In this document: in pieces, positions 17,641 through 26,709 of the stretch
Layout: every line of letters starts with the position of its first letter
Position numbering within the stretch: the stretch's first letter is position 1
Source of the DNA: G963677185 sp963677185
Lineage (GTDB): Bacteria; Bacillota; Syntrophomonadia; Syntrophomonadales; Syntrophomonadaceae
Length of the DNA: 64,000 nucleotides
Assembly (NCBI GenBank): GCA_963677185.1
Contig: OY781889.1
Coordinates: 124,001-188,000 of the forward strand
Reading direction: 5' to 3'
The notes under the pieces: model-generated
Told to the model about the DNA's origin: nothing
Database searches by the model: none
Seen by the model: the letters and a program-made list of their open reading frames with translations, nothing else
Program-made: the position numbers and the translations under genes

Positions 17641-18069
17641 CTGATATACCACCTGCTATGATAAAATGAAATTGATGCTTGCTATATTCATAAATAAATG
17701 GCATCAATTGCGCTAACCAAAGAATACATTTGGATTTTGAGTCTTTCACCGGGTATCGTATGTATTATATTACATCTTATCAGTTATTCAAATACGCTTT
17801 TGCACGAATTGGCGAACTTTTATTGATATTTTTTGGCTGCATTCCGCATGACATGGTCTTTCTGTTCAGTAGTTGAAAAACTGGCAAGCGCGGGTTTAGG
17901 CGGTACGGAGGCTCATCCGGCCGAAAATCCGCAAACATTTTATGGAAGAAAAACCCTTTACCGGAATCGTCAAGAGATTATATTTTTTCCGGCGCAGGTG
18001 AGGCTATTGAATTGCACAATCTTGAACTGCTTAAATGGTGGAACTGGAAAGACAAGGAGGCCGGCTGGA
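17641..18069. other. 429-base intergenic region with divergent promoters
   Basis: Lies between the divergent GGDEF-HD-GYP and pcm genes. 17690-17850 is AT-rich and probably promoter-bearing. From about 17880 an open frame without a good start runs into the pcm start and may be a gene remnant (separate entry). Confidence 0.5.
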
Positions 18070-18077
18070 ATGGATGA
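17880..18077 (+). pseudogene. possible remnant of a hexapeptide-type acetyltransferase C-terminus
   Basis: A plus-strand frame that opens after a TGA near 17877 and ends at the TGA at 18075-18077 has no plausible start until a late TTG. Its end reads GEAIELHNLELLKWWNWKD. The L-K-W-W-[ND]-W pattern is typical of the C-terminal helix of CatB/VatD-like left-handed beta-helix acetyltransferases. It overlaps the first codons of pcm by eight bases. It may be the stub of a deleted gene. An alternative is a 21-residue Trp-rich leader peptide starting at the TTG, which has GGTGAGG upstream. Confidence 0.22.
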
Positions 18078-18669
18078 AACGCTTTATCGGGGTCGCCTGG
18101 TCCGGTTTTACCTCGAACTCGACCGCAGCTTCTTCCTGGACGAGAGTATGAAAGCCATGGCCCAGTATGACGGCCCCCTGCCTATAGGCCATGGGCAGAC
18201 CATTTCCCAACCCAGTTTGGTACTGGAAATGACCAGCCTGCTTCATCCCGAACCCATCCACAAGGTTTTGGAAATTGGCACCGGGTCAGGCTACCAGACG
18301 GCACTGCTGGCCGAATTTTCATCACAGGTCTATACCATCGAAAGAATTCCCGATCTGGCTGCCCGGGCCCAGGAAAGGCTCCGGGAGCTTGGATATGAAA
18401 ATGTTTTCTTTAAAACCGGGGACGGCAGCGATGGATGGCCTGAATTCGCCCCTTACGACCGGATTATCGTCACCGCGGCGGCCGGCCATAGACCATCCGT
18501 TTTGATAGAACAGCTTGCGCCTAATGGCCGGATGATAGTGCCAATCGGACCTCCAGCGGTTCAGGAGCTTATGCTGATTCGCAAGGATGCAAGCGGCAAA
18601 GTAACAGAGAAGAACATGGGCGGAGTGCGTTTTGTCGAGTTCATCGGCAAATACGGCTGGCAGCAATAA
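18070..18669 (+). CDS. pcm: protein-L-isoaspartate O-methyltransferase
   Basis: 199 residues from the ATG at 18070, nine bases after AAGGAGG. The frame stays open 79 codons upstream, but that extension does not look like this family, whose usual length is 200-215. Conserved features: PLPIGHGQTISQPSLV (substrate loop), SAM motif I VLEIGTGSGYQTALLA, and DRIIVTAAAG. It methylates isoaspartyl residues in aged proteins so that they can revert to aspartate, using S-adenosylmethionine. It is a single gene on the plus strand, convergent with recO with 32 bases between stops. No terminator is obvious in the short gap. Confidence 0.94.
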   Translation: MDETLYRGRLVRFYLELDRSFFLDESMKAMAQYDGPLPIGHGQTISQPSLVLEMTSLLHPEPIHKVLEIGTGSGYQTALLAEFSSQVYTIERIPDLAARAQERLRELGYENVFFKTGDGSDGWPEFAPYDRIIVTAAAGHRPSVLIEQLAPNGRMIVPIGPPAVQELMLIRKDASGKVTEKNMGGVRFVEFIGKYGWQQ

Positions 18670-18701
18670 ATAGTATTTGAACGAAGATTAAATCATCAAT
18701 T

Positions 18702-19451
18702 CTATCGAAGGAGCCTGATATTCTTTTTAACCATCAGCGGTTTCTCGATTTGATGCTCGATATACCGCTCCAGGCATATCTCCAGATCGGCCAGCGCACG
18801 GTCGCTGGGCTCCATGCGGCCCAGCACTTCCAAATCTCCGGGTACGCGAGAATCCAGATGTTTCATTAAGGCGAGGGGCTCCACTCTTAAAGGAATCAGT
18901 CCATGCTGCTGCTGGCTGCACGATTGGCACAGCAGCCCGCCCTGCTCCAGGCTCATATGGCCTGAACGCAGATCTGCCCGGCCGCAGTGAACGCAGCTGT
19001 CTAAAACCGGGGCAACCCCGAGTGTTCTAATTAGAGCCAATTCATAATAACGGATCCACAGAGGACGGAATTTGCCACTGTTTAGCAGATTCAGGACCCG
19101 CAATGACAGTTCAAACAGGCCGGGTTCAGAATGATGCTCCGGCTGGCTCTTGTCCAGCAGTTCCATAATGTGCATGCACTGCATGGCCAGGGCGATATCT
19201 TCGCGGGCATTGCCGAAAAAATCCAGGATCTTCCCCTGGGTCACGGTTCCCATATTGCTTCGGCCCTGGTGAATTTGCAGCTCTGAATAGCAAAAGGGCT
19301 GTACACAGCCCCTTAAGCTACTTTTAACCTTTTTTACCCCGCGAGCAACCACCGCCATTTTACCTTCGGTTTCAGTTAAAACAGTGACTATTTTATCGCT
19401 TTCCTTGTAATCCAAATCCTTGAGAATCAGCGCCTTGAAATTAGCGGCCAT
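18702..19451 (-). CDS. recO: DNA repair protein RecO
   Basis: 249 residues, usual length. The N-terminal OB fold begins MAANFKALILKDLDYKESDKI, with the typical VARGVKKVKSSLRG. The C-terminal helical domain carries four zinc-site cysteines: CVHCG near residue 146 and CQSC near residue 171. RecO loads RecA onto SSB-coated single strands with RecR and anneals complementary strands. The start overlaps the end of deoC by 11 bases, so it is the distal gene of the phoH-pgpH-ybeY-dgkA-cdd-era-deoC-recO transcript. The era-recO pairing is common in Firmicutes. Confidence 0.96.
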   Translation of the reverse strand: MAANFKALILKDLDYKESDKIVTVLTETEGKMAVVARGVKKVKSSLRGCVQPFCYSELQIHQGRSNMGTVTQGKILDFFGNAREDIALAMQCMHIMELLDKSQPEHHSEPGLFELSLRVLNLLNSGKFRPLWIRYYELALIRTLGVAPVLDSCVHCGRADLRSGHMSLEQGGLLCQSCSQQQHGLIPLRVEPLALMKHLDSRVPGDLEVLGRMEPSDRALADLEICLERYIEHQIEKPLMVKKNIRLLR

Positions 19452-20118
19452 GACCCTGCCGCCTCTCCATTTCCTTTAACAGGGCCACTGCGCTGCTGCT
19501 TCCAATACGGTCCACCCCGGCTTCAATAAGCTGCAGGGCCCAGTCCAATTCGCGAATGCCGCCTGATGCTTTGATCTTCAGCCGCTGGCCGCCCTTTGCG
19601 TCTTTGATTGTAGCTATATCGTTGAGGCTGGCTCCACGGGAGGAAAAACCGGTGGATGTCTTGATATAATCAACCCCGTGCCTGATCAGGCAGGACGTGA
19701 TCCAGCGCAGTTCCTCCTCGTTGAGCAGCGCTGTTTCCACGATGTATTTAAATATGAAGGGCTTATACTCCTTCAAATCGCTAATGGCTCTTATTTCTCG
19801 TTCCAGATGCGCATGATCGGCATCTTTCATGGCACCGATATTCATTACCACATCCAGCTCGTCCGCTCCTGAATCCAGACAGCGGCGGGCCGAATCACAC
19901 TTGGAATCCGGGGGTTCCGCCCCCAGGGGGAAAGCAATAACGGTACAAAGCCGGACTGGACTGGAAGCCAGGGCTGAACCGGCTTGCATCAGGCGGTAAG
20001 GGGCCACACAGACTGCATATATTCCCTGTTCCACAGCTTCATGGCACAATTCGGTGATCTCCAGGGCCGTGCTTTCAGGTTTCAGCAGGGTGCTGTCAAG
20101 ATATGAAGAGAGTTGCAT
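19441..20118 (-). CDS. deoC: deoxyribose-phosphate aldolase
   Basis: 225 residues, usual for DeoC. The Schiff-base lysine is K153 in VDYIKTSTGFSSRG; the proton-relay pair is D89 (ELDVVMNIG) and K183 (KIKASGGIR). It cleaves 2-deoxyribose 5-phosphate to acetaldehyde and glyceraldehyde 3-phosphate, the last step of deoxynucleoside catabolism. It is inserted between era and recO, with overlap into recO, so it is translated with housekeeping genes rather than with deoB and pdp, which lie 6-9 kb away on the opposite strand. The ATG at 20118 is preceded by GGAGGAG. Confidence 0.96.
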   Translation of the reverse strand: MQLSSYLDSTLLKPESTALEITELCHEAVEQGIYAVCVAPYRLMQAGSALASSPVRLCTVIAFPLGAEPPDSKCDSARRCLDSGADELDVVMNIGAMKDADHAHLEREIRAISDLKEYKPFIFKYIVETALLNEEELRWITSCLIRHGVDYIKTSTGFSSRGASLNDIATIKDAKGGQRLKIKASGGIRELDWALQLIEAGVDRIGSSSAVALLKEMERRQGHGR

Positions 20119-20136
20119 TTGACGTCACTCCTCCGT

Positions 20137-21015
20137 TTAGAAGCGATAACCAAACTGCCGCAGATTGTTTTCGTTGTCACGCCAGTTCTTTTTCACCTTG
20201 ACCCAGAGAGCCAGGTAAGCAGGGCGCTCCATGTATTCTTCGATATCCAGCCGGGCCTGTTCCCCGATGGCTTTAAGCATCTGGCCGTTATGACCGATGA
20301 TAATGCCTTTCTGGGATTCTTTCTCGGTATGAATAACCGCACGGATGTAGAGCTTGGTGCCCTGCTCCTTCATTTCCTCCAGTTCGACCGCGATGGAATG
20401 AGGCACTTCATCACGGGTAAGGGTAAGAACCTTTTCTCTGATCAGTTCGGATATCAGGAAACCCACCGGCTGATCGGTCAATTCCTGGTCGGGGTAATAA
20501 AGGGGGCCATCGGGCAGATGCCCGAAAGTCATCTCCATTAATCGATCGAGGTTAAGCTTCTTGGTAGCCGAAATGTAAATCACTTCTGTGTAATTCATTT
20601 CGTTCAGGAAAGGGGTCACCCGCTGTCCCAGTTCCTCTTCCTTCACCAGGTCGATTTTGTTGGCAATCAGAAAAACGGGAACTCCGATATCTTTCAGCTC
20701 ATTGATTATAAACTGCTCGCCCGGGCCAAAGCCCCGGCTAACATCTATTATGTGGTAGATTATGTCCACTTCGCGCAAAGAGCGGGTGGATACATTAACC
20801 ATGTATTCACCCAGCAAATGCTTGGGCTTGTGAATACCTGGCGTATCAACAAAAATCACCTGCCCTTCCTGGCAGGTATAAATGCCCTGGAGCCTTGTCC
20901 TCGTTGTTTGCGGCTTATCTGATACGATAGCAACCTTGGCTCCTACCGCAGAATTGACCAGGGTGGACTTGCCGACATTAGGCCTGCCGACAATACTAAT
21001 AAAACCCGATTTCAT
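20137..21015 (-). CDS. era: GTPase Era
   Basis: 292 residues. The G domain has G1 GRPNVGKST (10-18), G2 around QTTRTRLQG, G3 DTPG (57-60) and G4 NKID near 124. The C-terminal KH domain is recognisable by RAVIHTEKESQKGIIIGHNG. Era binds the 3' end of 16S rRNA and promotes small-subunit assembly. It sits between cdd and deoC in the housekeeping operon, 18 bases before deoC. It starts with an ATG at 21015 behind an AGGAGG-like site. Confidence 0.97.
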   Translation of the reverse strand: MKSGFISIVGRPNVGKSTLVNSAVGAKVAIVSDKPQTTRTRLQGIYTCQEGQVIFVDTPGIHKPKHLLGEYMVNVSTRSLREVDIIYHIIDVSRGFGPGEQFIINELKDIGVPVFLIANKIDLVKEEELGQRVTPFLNEMNYTEVIYISATKKLNLDRLMEMTFGHLPDGPLYYPDQELTDQPVGFLISELIREKVLTLTRDEVPHSIAVELEEMKEQGTKLYIRAVIHTEKESQKGIIIGHNGQMLKAIGEQARLDIEEYMERPAYLALWVKVKKNWRDNENNLRQFGYRF

Positions 21016-21151
21016 TCAGTTGATTCCTCCTAAAAGCTTTGGAGAAGGATACCGGCGCCTTTAGCTCCGGTCTGGATCTATCTATCAATCCAAGTCAGTA
21101 CATATAGGTACATTTTTATCATGTGATCTTGTTCTGCTCAAGTATGGAGCT

Positions 21152-21559
21152 TCAGCCCGCTGCACCGCTATCAAGCCTGAATGCGGCCGGCAGCAAGCCT
21201 TTCAAAGAATAACACAAATCTGGACTGTTGTCATGCACCGCGATTATTTTCATATCATTTGCGAATTCGGCCAGGACTTGCAGACAGGCTCCGCAGGGAA
21301 CTATCGGGGCTTCTCCGCTTCCAGCCACCGCTATGGCAGCAAAATCACGTTTGCCCTCTGACAGCGCCTTAAAAACCGCAATCCTTTCAGCGCAAACCGT
21401 CAGGCCAAACGATGCATTCTCAACATTCGCAGCCGTATAGACCTCGCCGGTCGAGCACAACAAAGCAGCCCCCACCCTGAACCTTGAATAAGGGCTGTAT
21501 GAGTTTTGACGAGCATCCAGCGCTTTTTGTCTCAGCTGCTGCAAAGATTTTTCATTCAT
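21152..21559 (-). CDS. cdd: cytidine deaminase
   Basis: 135 residues, the size of the homotetrameric enzyme. Zinc ligands C56, C89 and C92 with catalytic E58 stand in the TVCAERIA and PCGACLQV motifs. It deaminates cytidine and deoxycytidine to uridine and deoxyuridine. It lies between dgkA and era, the usual Firmicutes order. Its product can feed the pyrimidine-nucleoside phosphorylase encoded at 27893. Confidence 0.96.
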   Translation of the reverse strand: MNEKSLQQLRQKALDARQNSYSPYSRFRVGAALLCSTGEVYTAANVENASFGLTVCAERIAVFKALSEGKRDFAAIAVAGSGEAPIVPCGACLQVLAEFANDMKIIAVHDNSPDLCYSLKGLLPAAFRLDSGAAG

Positions 21560-21602
21560 GCTGCAGATACCTCGTTTCCAGCTTCAAAACCGGTAATTCT
21601 CT

Positions 21603-21621
21603 CGCTTACGTATAGTAAGCG
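21603..21621 (-). terminator. hairpin between dgkA and cdd
   Basis: CGCTTAC (21603-21609) pairs with GTAAGCG (21615-21621) around a five-base loop, with CTCTCG/CGAGAG able to add outer pairing. There is no strong T-run, so it may only attenuate or act as an RNA processing site inside the operon. Confidence 0.35.
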
Positions 21622-21645
21622 CTCGCGAGAGATTGTCTATCATTT

Positions 21646-22035
21646 TCAACGCGGCCATCCCTGAAGCAAGGCCCATATTCTGGGGCCAAACAGGCAAGCG
21701 CCCACGGACACGGAGTTGAGCGCCGCCAGAAAAACCGCCCCTGCAGCCAGATTCTTGGCGCGCTTGGCCAGTGAGTTATACTCGGATGTAAACATGTCAA
21801 CGGTTATCTCAATAGCAGTATTCATGATTTCTGTGACCAGCACCAGGAAAATTGCGATGCTTAAAACAGCCCATTCTCCAGCTTCCAATCGAAATCCAAT
21901 TCCGGCTCCTACCGCTGCAATGGCGGCTGCGGCATGAATTCGGACATTGCGCTGGCTGGCCAGGGCGTAGCGAATGCCTTGTATTGCATAGCCAAAGCTT
22001 TCCTTAAGAGTAACATTACGCACATAACCGCTCAT
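21646..22035 (-). CDS. dgkA: undecaprenol/diacylglycerol kinase (DgkA family)
   Basis: 129 residues with three transmembrane helices, the size of the small membrane kinases. The catalytic signature TEIMNTAIEITVDM carries the conserved Glu, Asn and Glu. In Firmicutes this enzyme phosphorylates undecaprenol, supplying lipid carrier for wall synthesis. Its ATG overlaps the ybeY stop by one base (TAATG), which indicates tight coupling. It begins MSGYVRNVTLKESFGYAIQG, typical of the amphipathic entry helix. Confidence 0.93.
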   Translation of the reverse strand: MSGYVRNVTLKESFGYAIQGIRYALASQRNVRIHAAAAIAAVGAGIGFRLEAGEWAVLSIAIFLVLVTEIMNTAIEITVDMFTSEYNSLAKRAKNLAAGAVFLAALNSVSVGACLFGPRIWALLQGWPR

Positions 22036-22508
22036 TATTCCCGTGTCAACCCCAAACCTTCCAGTATTTCGTCTTGTTTGGCAAGCATCTGCCTCTCGCT
22101 GCCAGCATCCATGTGATCATATCCCAGCAGATGCAATAAGCCGTGAACAGCCAGAAAGGCCAGCTCGCGAGAGGGGCTGTGGCCGTATTCCGCGCTTTGT
22201 TCCCAGGCCCGTTCCAGCGATATAATAATGTCTCCCAGCATGAATTCATCGGACGGATCTGAAAAGCCGGGGTCTTCATCACCGCTCTCCCGCATGGCGA
22301 ACGACAAAACGTCAGTAGCTTGATCTATACCGCGGTATTCGCGATTGAGCTCTCTTATGCCTTCATTATCCATAATTACCAGGCTCAGTTCCGCATCGGC
22401 ACCCAATTCCAGAATCCCGCCTGCATAGCTCACCACCCTGTGCAGGAGCTCTTCTTCTTCCCGGCCAAAGACCCTTTTATTCTGATGGTTTAAAATCGTC
22501 ATATCCAT
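22035..22508 (-). CDS. ybeY: endoribonuclease YbeY
   Basis: 157 residues. The zinc-binding signature H-x3-H-x5-H is seen as HGLLHLLGYDH, with H122, H126 and H132. The REYRGIDQATDVLSF segment is also characteristic. YbeY acts in 16S rRNA 3'-end maturation and ribosome quality control. It overlaps pgpH by 32 bases and dgkA by one. The ATG at 22508 follows AGGAGAG; an internal ATG two codons later is an alternative. Confidence 0.96.
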   Translation of the reverse strand: MDMTILNHQNKRVFGREEEELLHRVVSYAGGILELGADAELSLVIMDNEGIRELNREYRGIDQATDVLSFAMRESGDEDPGFSDPSDEFMLGDIIISLERAWEQSAEYGHSPSRELAFLAVHGLLHLLGYDHMDAGSERQMLAKQDEILEGLGLTRE

Positions 22509-24678
22509 ATTGCTCTCTCCTCAAGCTGAGCTCCCGGGCCAGGTTTTCCGGATATTCTATCCGTTTGTGGTATATCCCTTCCAGCACCGTTAAAAAATTC
22601 TTTTCAATATTGTGCAGATCTTTGAACGTAAGGTCGCATTCTTCAAACTGGCGGTCATTAAGGTGAATTGCTACGATCCTTTGGACCTTCTCCTTAATTT
22701 TTTCCAGGCTGGTATCCGGCATAGATCGCACCGCAGCTTCCACCGCATCGGCAAGCATCACCAGGGCAAGCTCTTTGCTGCGCGGCCGCGGGCCTTCATA
22801 ACGATAGTTGTCCATATTCACATAATCGGCTCCTTCTTCTTGAACCGCCTTATTGTAAAAATAATATGTCACTCCGGTACCATGGTGCTGGGATATGAAG
22901 TCAATAATGCTTTCCGGAAGCCTGTATTCCTGGGCCAATTCTGCCCCCTCCCTGGTGTGAGACGTGATTATCAAAGCGCTCAACGCCGGTGCAATTCGGT
23001 CGTGAGGATTGACAGCGCCGCGCTGGTTCTCTACAAAGTACTCGGGGCGCAGGATCTTGCCAATATCGTGGTAGTAGGCTCCGGCTCTCACCAGCAGTGG
23101 GTTGGCTCCAATCACTTCGGCAGTGGCTTCAGCCAGGTTGCCTACCATAAGGCTGTGGTGATAGGTGCCCGGCGCTTCAATAAGCAGCCGCTTGAGGAGT
23201 TCATTATTGGGATTGGCCAGTTCCATTAGCTTGATGGTGCTGGTCATGCCGAACGCAGCTTCAAGCAGCGGAAGAGAGCCAAACATCAGCACCGCCGACA
23301 ACAACCCGTTTATCAGGCCGATAATTGCCGCTGCGGTTGCCACGTCCAGGTTGAAGTTCCCGCGCAGCAACGATAGTGTCAGAATGGTGGCCGTGTCGGC
23401 CAGAATTATTCCTACAGCAGCTTTAGCCAGGTCTGATGTCTGGTTCATACTGGAAGCGATATAGATCCCGGCTACTCCGCCAACGAAAGCTACTATCCCC
23501 GCATCCAGCTGATTTCCTGCGCTTAGCAAACCGGTAAAGAAAGCCAGTATAACAGTTATGAAATATGCCAGCCGCTGCTCCAGCAATATCCCCACCAGCA
23601 TGGATGCAGCCGCTACCGGTGCAAGATAAGCCATCATCGTGTTAAATTCAGGCCGGGTGTTCAGTTCGATAAACAGCAGCATTTTAGTAATAAGTAGAAT
23701 AATTATGACTATCATTCCCAGCATGAATAACTGGTTGTTTTTTTCGTAAACAGGCCGGTTATAGCGTCTTAAGTAAACGATTACCAGCGCGAAGCTTATG
23801 GCCACAAAGAGAGAAACTCCCAGCAAAGCCAGGTTGTCTCCCTGGTTGCGCTGAATGCCCAGCTGTTCCAGAACAGCTATCTGTTCCTCGGTTACGCGAT
23901 TGCCCTGGCGAACGATTACCTCCCCGGCCTTTACGGTTTTTTCAACCGGCATTATGTCCCGGCGGGCCTTATCACGCGCAGTTTGGGTGGCGGACTCATC
24001 ATAGACCATTGTGGGGCGGAGGGCATGCTTGCAAACCAGCTTGATAAACTCCAAGCCAGCCTTATCATAGGTCAGGTTGTCCACTTTGTCGCTGATTTCA
24101 ACATACACCTTGCCTATGGTTTGTTCCGTGACTGCCTTTCCCATGCTCTCATCCAAAATACCGCCCCCGGCGGCAAACAAGGCGGCAGTTTCCTCTTCGC
24201 TGGCATAGACCAGATAAGCGCTCATCTCTTTCAAGCTGGCTCCGTATCCTATATCTTTTTTATGAACCAGGGCTGACAGGTAGCTTTCAAGCGCATCCAG
24301 CTGCTGCTGCTGGCTCTTAACCGGATCGAGCAAAATCGCATTGATATCATTCTGTATGCCGCCAAAATTCTGACGGGCCAGGCGTTCAGCGTCCTTATCC
24401 TCTTTGTAAACCTTTTCAACCTTGGATGCGGCTTCATCTTTCAGCTCTTCAGTTGCATACTGGTCGACAACCGTGGCTGTTTTATCCGCTATAATGGTTT
24501 GCTTGGCCACTTCGTCCACTTCCAGGCTAACCTGGTTTTCCTGAAAATTGCTGTACATAAGAAATAGGATTATGGCATAGAAAAACAGCATGCCCAGAAC
24601 TTTGCGTACCCGGTTATGTCGGCTCCAGCGATAAGCCTTGCGAATCATTGGCGAGTTAAGTATAGCCTTAATGCCCAT
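22477..24678 (-). CDS. pgpH: 7TMR-HD cyclic-di-AMP phosphodiesterase (PgpH/YqfF)
   Basis: 733 residues. An N-terminal helix (LGMLFFYAIILFLMY) is followed by a long extracellular domain (about 45-285), seven membrane helices (about 290-480), and a cytoplasmic HD domain. The HD motif is in AGAYYHDIGKILRPEYF, with further metal ligands in THTREGAELA and SQHHGTG. Homologues hydrolyse c-di-AMP to pApA and so control potassium and wall homeostasis. It lies 14 bases after phoH. Start ATG 24678 with GGGAGG. Confidence 0.95.
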   Translation of the reverse strand: MGIKAILNSPMIRKAYRWSRHNRVRKVLGMLFFYAIILFLMYSNFQENQVSLEVDEVAKQTIIADKTATVVDQYATEELKDEAASKVEKVYKEDKDAERLARQNFGGIQNDINAILLDPVKSQQQQLDALESYLSALVHKKDIGYGASLKEMSAYLVYASEEETAALFAAGGGILDESMGKAVTEQTIGKVYVEISDKVDNLTYDKAGLEFIKLVCKHALRPTMVYDESATQTARDKARRDIMPVEKTVKAGEVIVRQGNRVTEEQIAVLEQLGIQRNQGDNLALLGVSLFVAISFALVIVYLRRYNRPVYEKNNQLFMLGMIVIIILLITKMLLFIELNTRPEFNTMMAYLAPVAAASMLVGILLEQRLAYFITVILAFFTGLLSAGNQLDAGIVAFVGGVAGIYIASSMNQTSDLAKAAVGIILADTATILTLSLLRGNFNLDVATAAAIIGLINGLLSAVLMFGSLPLLEAAFGMTSTIKLMELANPNNELLKRLLIEAPGTYHHSLMVGNLAEATAEVIGANPLLVRAGAYYHDIGKILRPEYFVENQRGAVNPHDRIAPALSALIITSHTREGAELAQEYRLPESIIDFISQHHGTGVTYYFYNKAVQEEGADYVNMDNYRYEGPRPRSKELALVMLADAVEAAVRSMPDTSLEKIKEKVQRIVAIHLNDRQFEECDLTFKDLHNIEKNFLTVLEGIYHKRIEYPENLARELSLRREQYGYDDFKPSE

Positions 24679-24692
24679 GGCTTCCTCCCAGC

Positions 24693-25670
24693 TTATTCAT
24701 TGTCCTGCTCTTGCTGATATATAGCGTAAGCGTCGATGATTTTTTGAACCAGGGGGTGGCGGACAACATCTTCCCTGGATAAATATTCGAAACCGATGCC
24801 CGGTATGTTTTGCAATATGTTTTGAATTTCTATCAACCCGGAACGATCGTCCCTGGGTAAGTCTACCTGGGTGATATCACCGGTTATCACTGCTTTGGAG
24901 GAGAAGCCCAGGCGGGTCAAGAACATCTTCATCTGCTGGGGACTGGTATTCTGGGCTTCATCCAGGATAATGAAGGCGCTGTTCAGGGTCCGGCCTCGCA
25001 TATAGGCCAGCGGCGCAACTTCAATAATGTTTTTTTCAATGTAGCGGCGGGTAACCTCCACACCGAGAATATCGAATAAGCCATCATAAAGCGGAACAAG
25101 GTAGGGATTGATCTTCTCCATGAAATCGCCGGGCAGGAAACCCAGCTTTTCCCCGGCTTCTACTGCCGGCCTGACCAGGATTATGCGTTCCACTTCCTTG
25201 TTTTTTAAAGCTCTGACGGCCATGACCACTGCCAGGTAAGTCTTGCCGGTGCCGGCCGGCCCAATGGCAAAGACCACATCGTTTTTCAGAATAGTATTTA
25301 TATACCTCTTTTGGCCGTAGGTTTTAGCCTTAATTATCTTGCCTCTGGGGGTGCTGAGTAGCGGTCCGGCTACAATATCCCCGTAGTCGGCCTTTTCGCC
25401 TTTTTGAACCAGGGAGCCCATGTAATTAATATCATTAATATTTAAACGGTTTTCATCTTCCACCACCTGGAGGAGGCTCAATATCAGGGCATGAGCGAAA
25501 TTGATGTCTTCATCGCTGCCCTTAATGAAAATGTCTGTGCCCCGCGCCCATACTTCCGCATTGCAAAGTCTCTTGACCTGCTTGAGGTTCTCGTCGCCAG
25601 CGCCCATGAAAATGGCGGCTTTGCGGTTGTCATTGATACTGATTTTAATCTCTTTGTCAATTTTGAGCAA
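24693..25670 (-). CDS. phoH: PhoH-family ATPase
   Basis: 325 residues. An N-terminal KH-like region (IFMGAGDENLKQV) is followed by a P-loop domain with Walker A GPAGTGKT at 137-144 and Walker B FIILDEAQNTS, and then GDITQVDLP. PhoH-like proteins are RNA-associated ATPases linked to ribosome maturation, in line with their fixed neighbour ybeY. The start is a TTG at 25670, eight bases after GGGGAGG; no ATG in frame fits. It is the first gene of the operon and is divergent from the membrane protein gene at 25867. Confidence 0.95.
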   Translation of the reverse strand: MLKIDKEIKISINDNRKAAIFMGAGDENLKQVKRLCNAEVWARGTDIFIKGSDEDINFAHALILSLLQVVEDENRLNINDINYMGSLVQKGEKADYGDIVAGPLLSTPRGKIIKAKTYGQKRYINTILKNDVVFAIGPAGTGKTYLAVVMAVRALKNKEVERIILVRPAVEAGEKLGFLPGDFMEKINPYLVPLYDGLFDILGVEVTRRYIEKNIIEVAPLAYMRGRTLNSAFIILDEAQNTSPQQMKMFLTRLGFSSKAVITGDITQVDLPRDDRSGLIEIQNILQNIPGIGFEYLSREDVVRHPLVQKIIDAYAIYQQEQDNE

Positions 25671-25866
25671 ACAGCCATCCTCCCCGGTTCGTGTTTTGCG
25701 TTCTCAATTATAGCATATTCAAGCATTTCGCGGCACACTGAGGCCTGATACCCGTTTATAAGCCTTCCAGTTAATCCTTTCCGCGGACTGATGTTGACAA
25801 ATTAACCGGCCTGATTAAAAATGATAGGAGCTTATTTGCATTCAGAGAATTTAGGAGGAGAAAACA

Positions 25867-26499
25867 TTGAGTCATTCGAGCAGCAACGGCACAGACGGAT
25901 ATAAGCCGCCTTCATTTCCCGCTGTCCTGTACCTGGTCATCGTACTGGCCCTGGGCCTGATGTCCGCCTATGCAATCCAGTGGGACAAACCCGATCCAAA
26001 TAAAGTGGTAAGCGGTTTTTGGACCGCATATTTCGCCAAGGATTATCATACGGTGGTTAATGATCTGAGTGTAGTCTTCCTGGTTCAGACCAGCCCGGAA
26101 TACGCCACGAAATCCTTTAACGAAATGATCGCTGTGCGTCCCGAACTGGAGGAAACCGCTCAGCCCTTTATCAAGGAAATGAGAGAAGGCGGGCAGCAGC
26201 CAATCAAACCCAAGGTAAAAATCCTGGACAAATACACGCAAAAAGGAACTCTGGGGGCTTTGGTCTTTTTCAACATTACTGACGAGGACAAACTGCTCGG
26301 CACCCAATGCGCTTTCCTGATCTACGAAGGCAAAGACTTGAAAGTGCTGGACTTCGGCCTGGCCGACGAAGCGGCCCTAAATGCCACAACTCCGGAAGAT
26401 CTGAATAAAATGTATACGGAATATGAAGCCCTGCTTCAGCGCATAACCACCGGATCGCTTCAATCCGAACCGCAGGTCCAGGTTCAAAAAGTGGAATAG
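25867..26499 (+). CDS. membrane-anchored protein of unknown function
   Basis: 210 residues starting with a TTG at 25867 behind TTAGGAGGAG. A 16-residue polar N-terminus is followed by one transmembrane helix (about 19-37, AVLYLVIVLALGLMSAYAI) and an outward soluble domain. That domain has an SGFWTAYFAKDYHTVVNDLS stretch and KGTLGALVFFNIT, a pattern seen in NTF2-like or DUF4878-type folds, though I cannot assign it firmly. A strong terminator follows, so it is monocistronic. The gap to divergent phoH (196 bases) probably holds both promoters. The function is unknown. Confidence 0.75.
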   Translation: MSHSSSNGTDGYKPPSFPAVLYLVIVLALGLMSAYAIQWDKPDPNKVVSGFWTAYFAKDYHTVVNDLSVVFLVQTSPEYATKSFNEMIAVRPELEETAQPFIKEMREGGQQPIKPKVKILDKYTQKGTLGALVFFNITDEDKLLGTQCAFLIYEGKDLKVLDFGLADEAALNATTPEDLNKMYTEYEALLQRITTGSLQSEPQVQVQKVE

Positions 26500-26520
26500 C
26501 CAGCTTCAGCAATATTTATG

Positions 26521-26557
26521 AAAAACACAATGGGGATTATCCCTGTTGTGTTTTTTT
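26521..26557 (+). terminator. intrinsic terminator after membrane protein gene
   Basis: AAAAACACAA (26521-26530) pairs perfectly with TTGTGTTTTT (26546-26555), with a GGG/CCC inner stem, and seven T residues at 26551-26557. Confidence 0.93.
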
Positions 26558-26640
26558 ACTTTGGGCGAATGCCCGGGCGTTACGGATTGGTTTTTTGGAA
26601 CCATCCCGCTGTCACACAAGCGTACACCCATATTTTAGGT

Positions 26641-26646
26641 TATAAT
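26641..26646 (+). promoter_or_regulatory. candidate -10 element for deoB
   Basis: A perfect TATAAT lies 64 bases before the deoB start, downstream of a terminator, so a promoter is expected here. No good TTGACA-like -35 stands at 17 bases; activation or an alternative spacing may apply. Confidence 0.4.
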
Positions 26647-26709
26647 ACTATTATAGCAGCGTATCTATGATTTTTAGTCAGATTGTAAAGAGGATCGAAG
26701 GGAGCAGCC

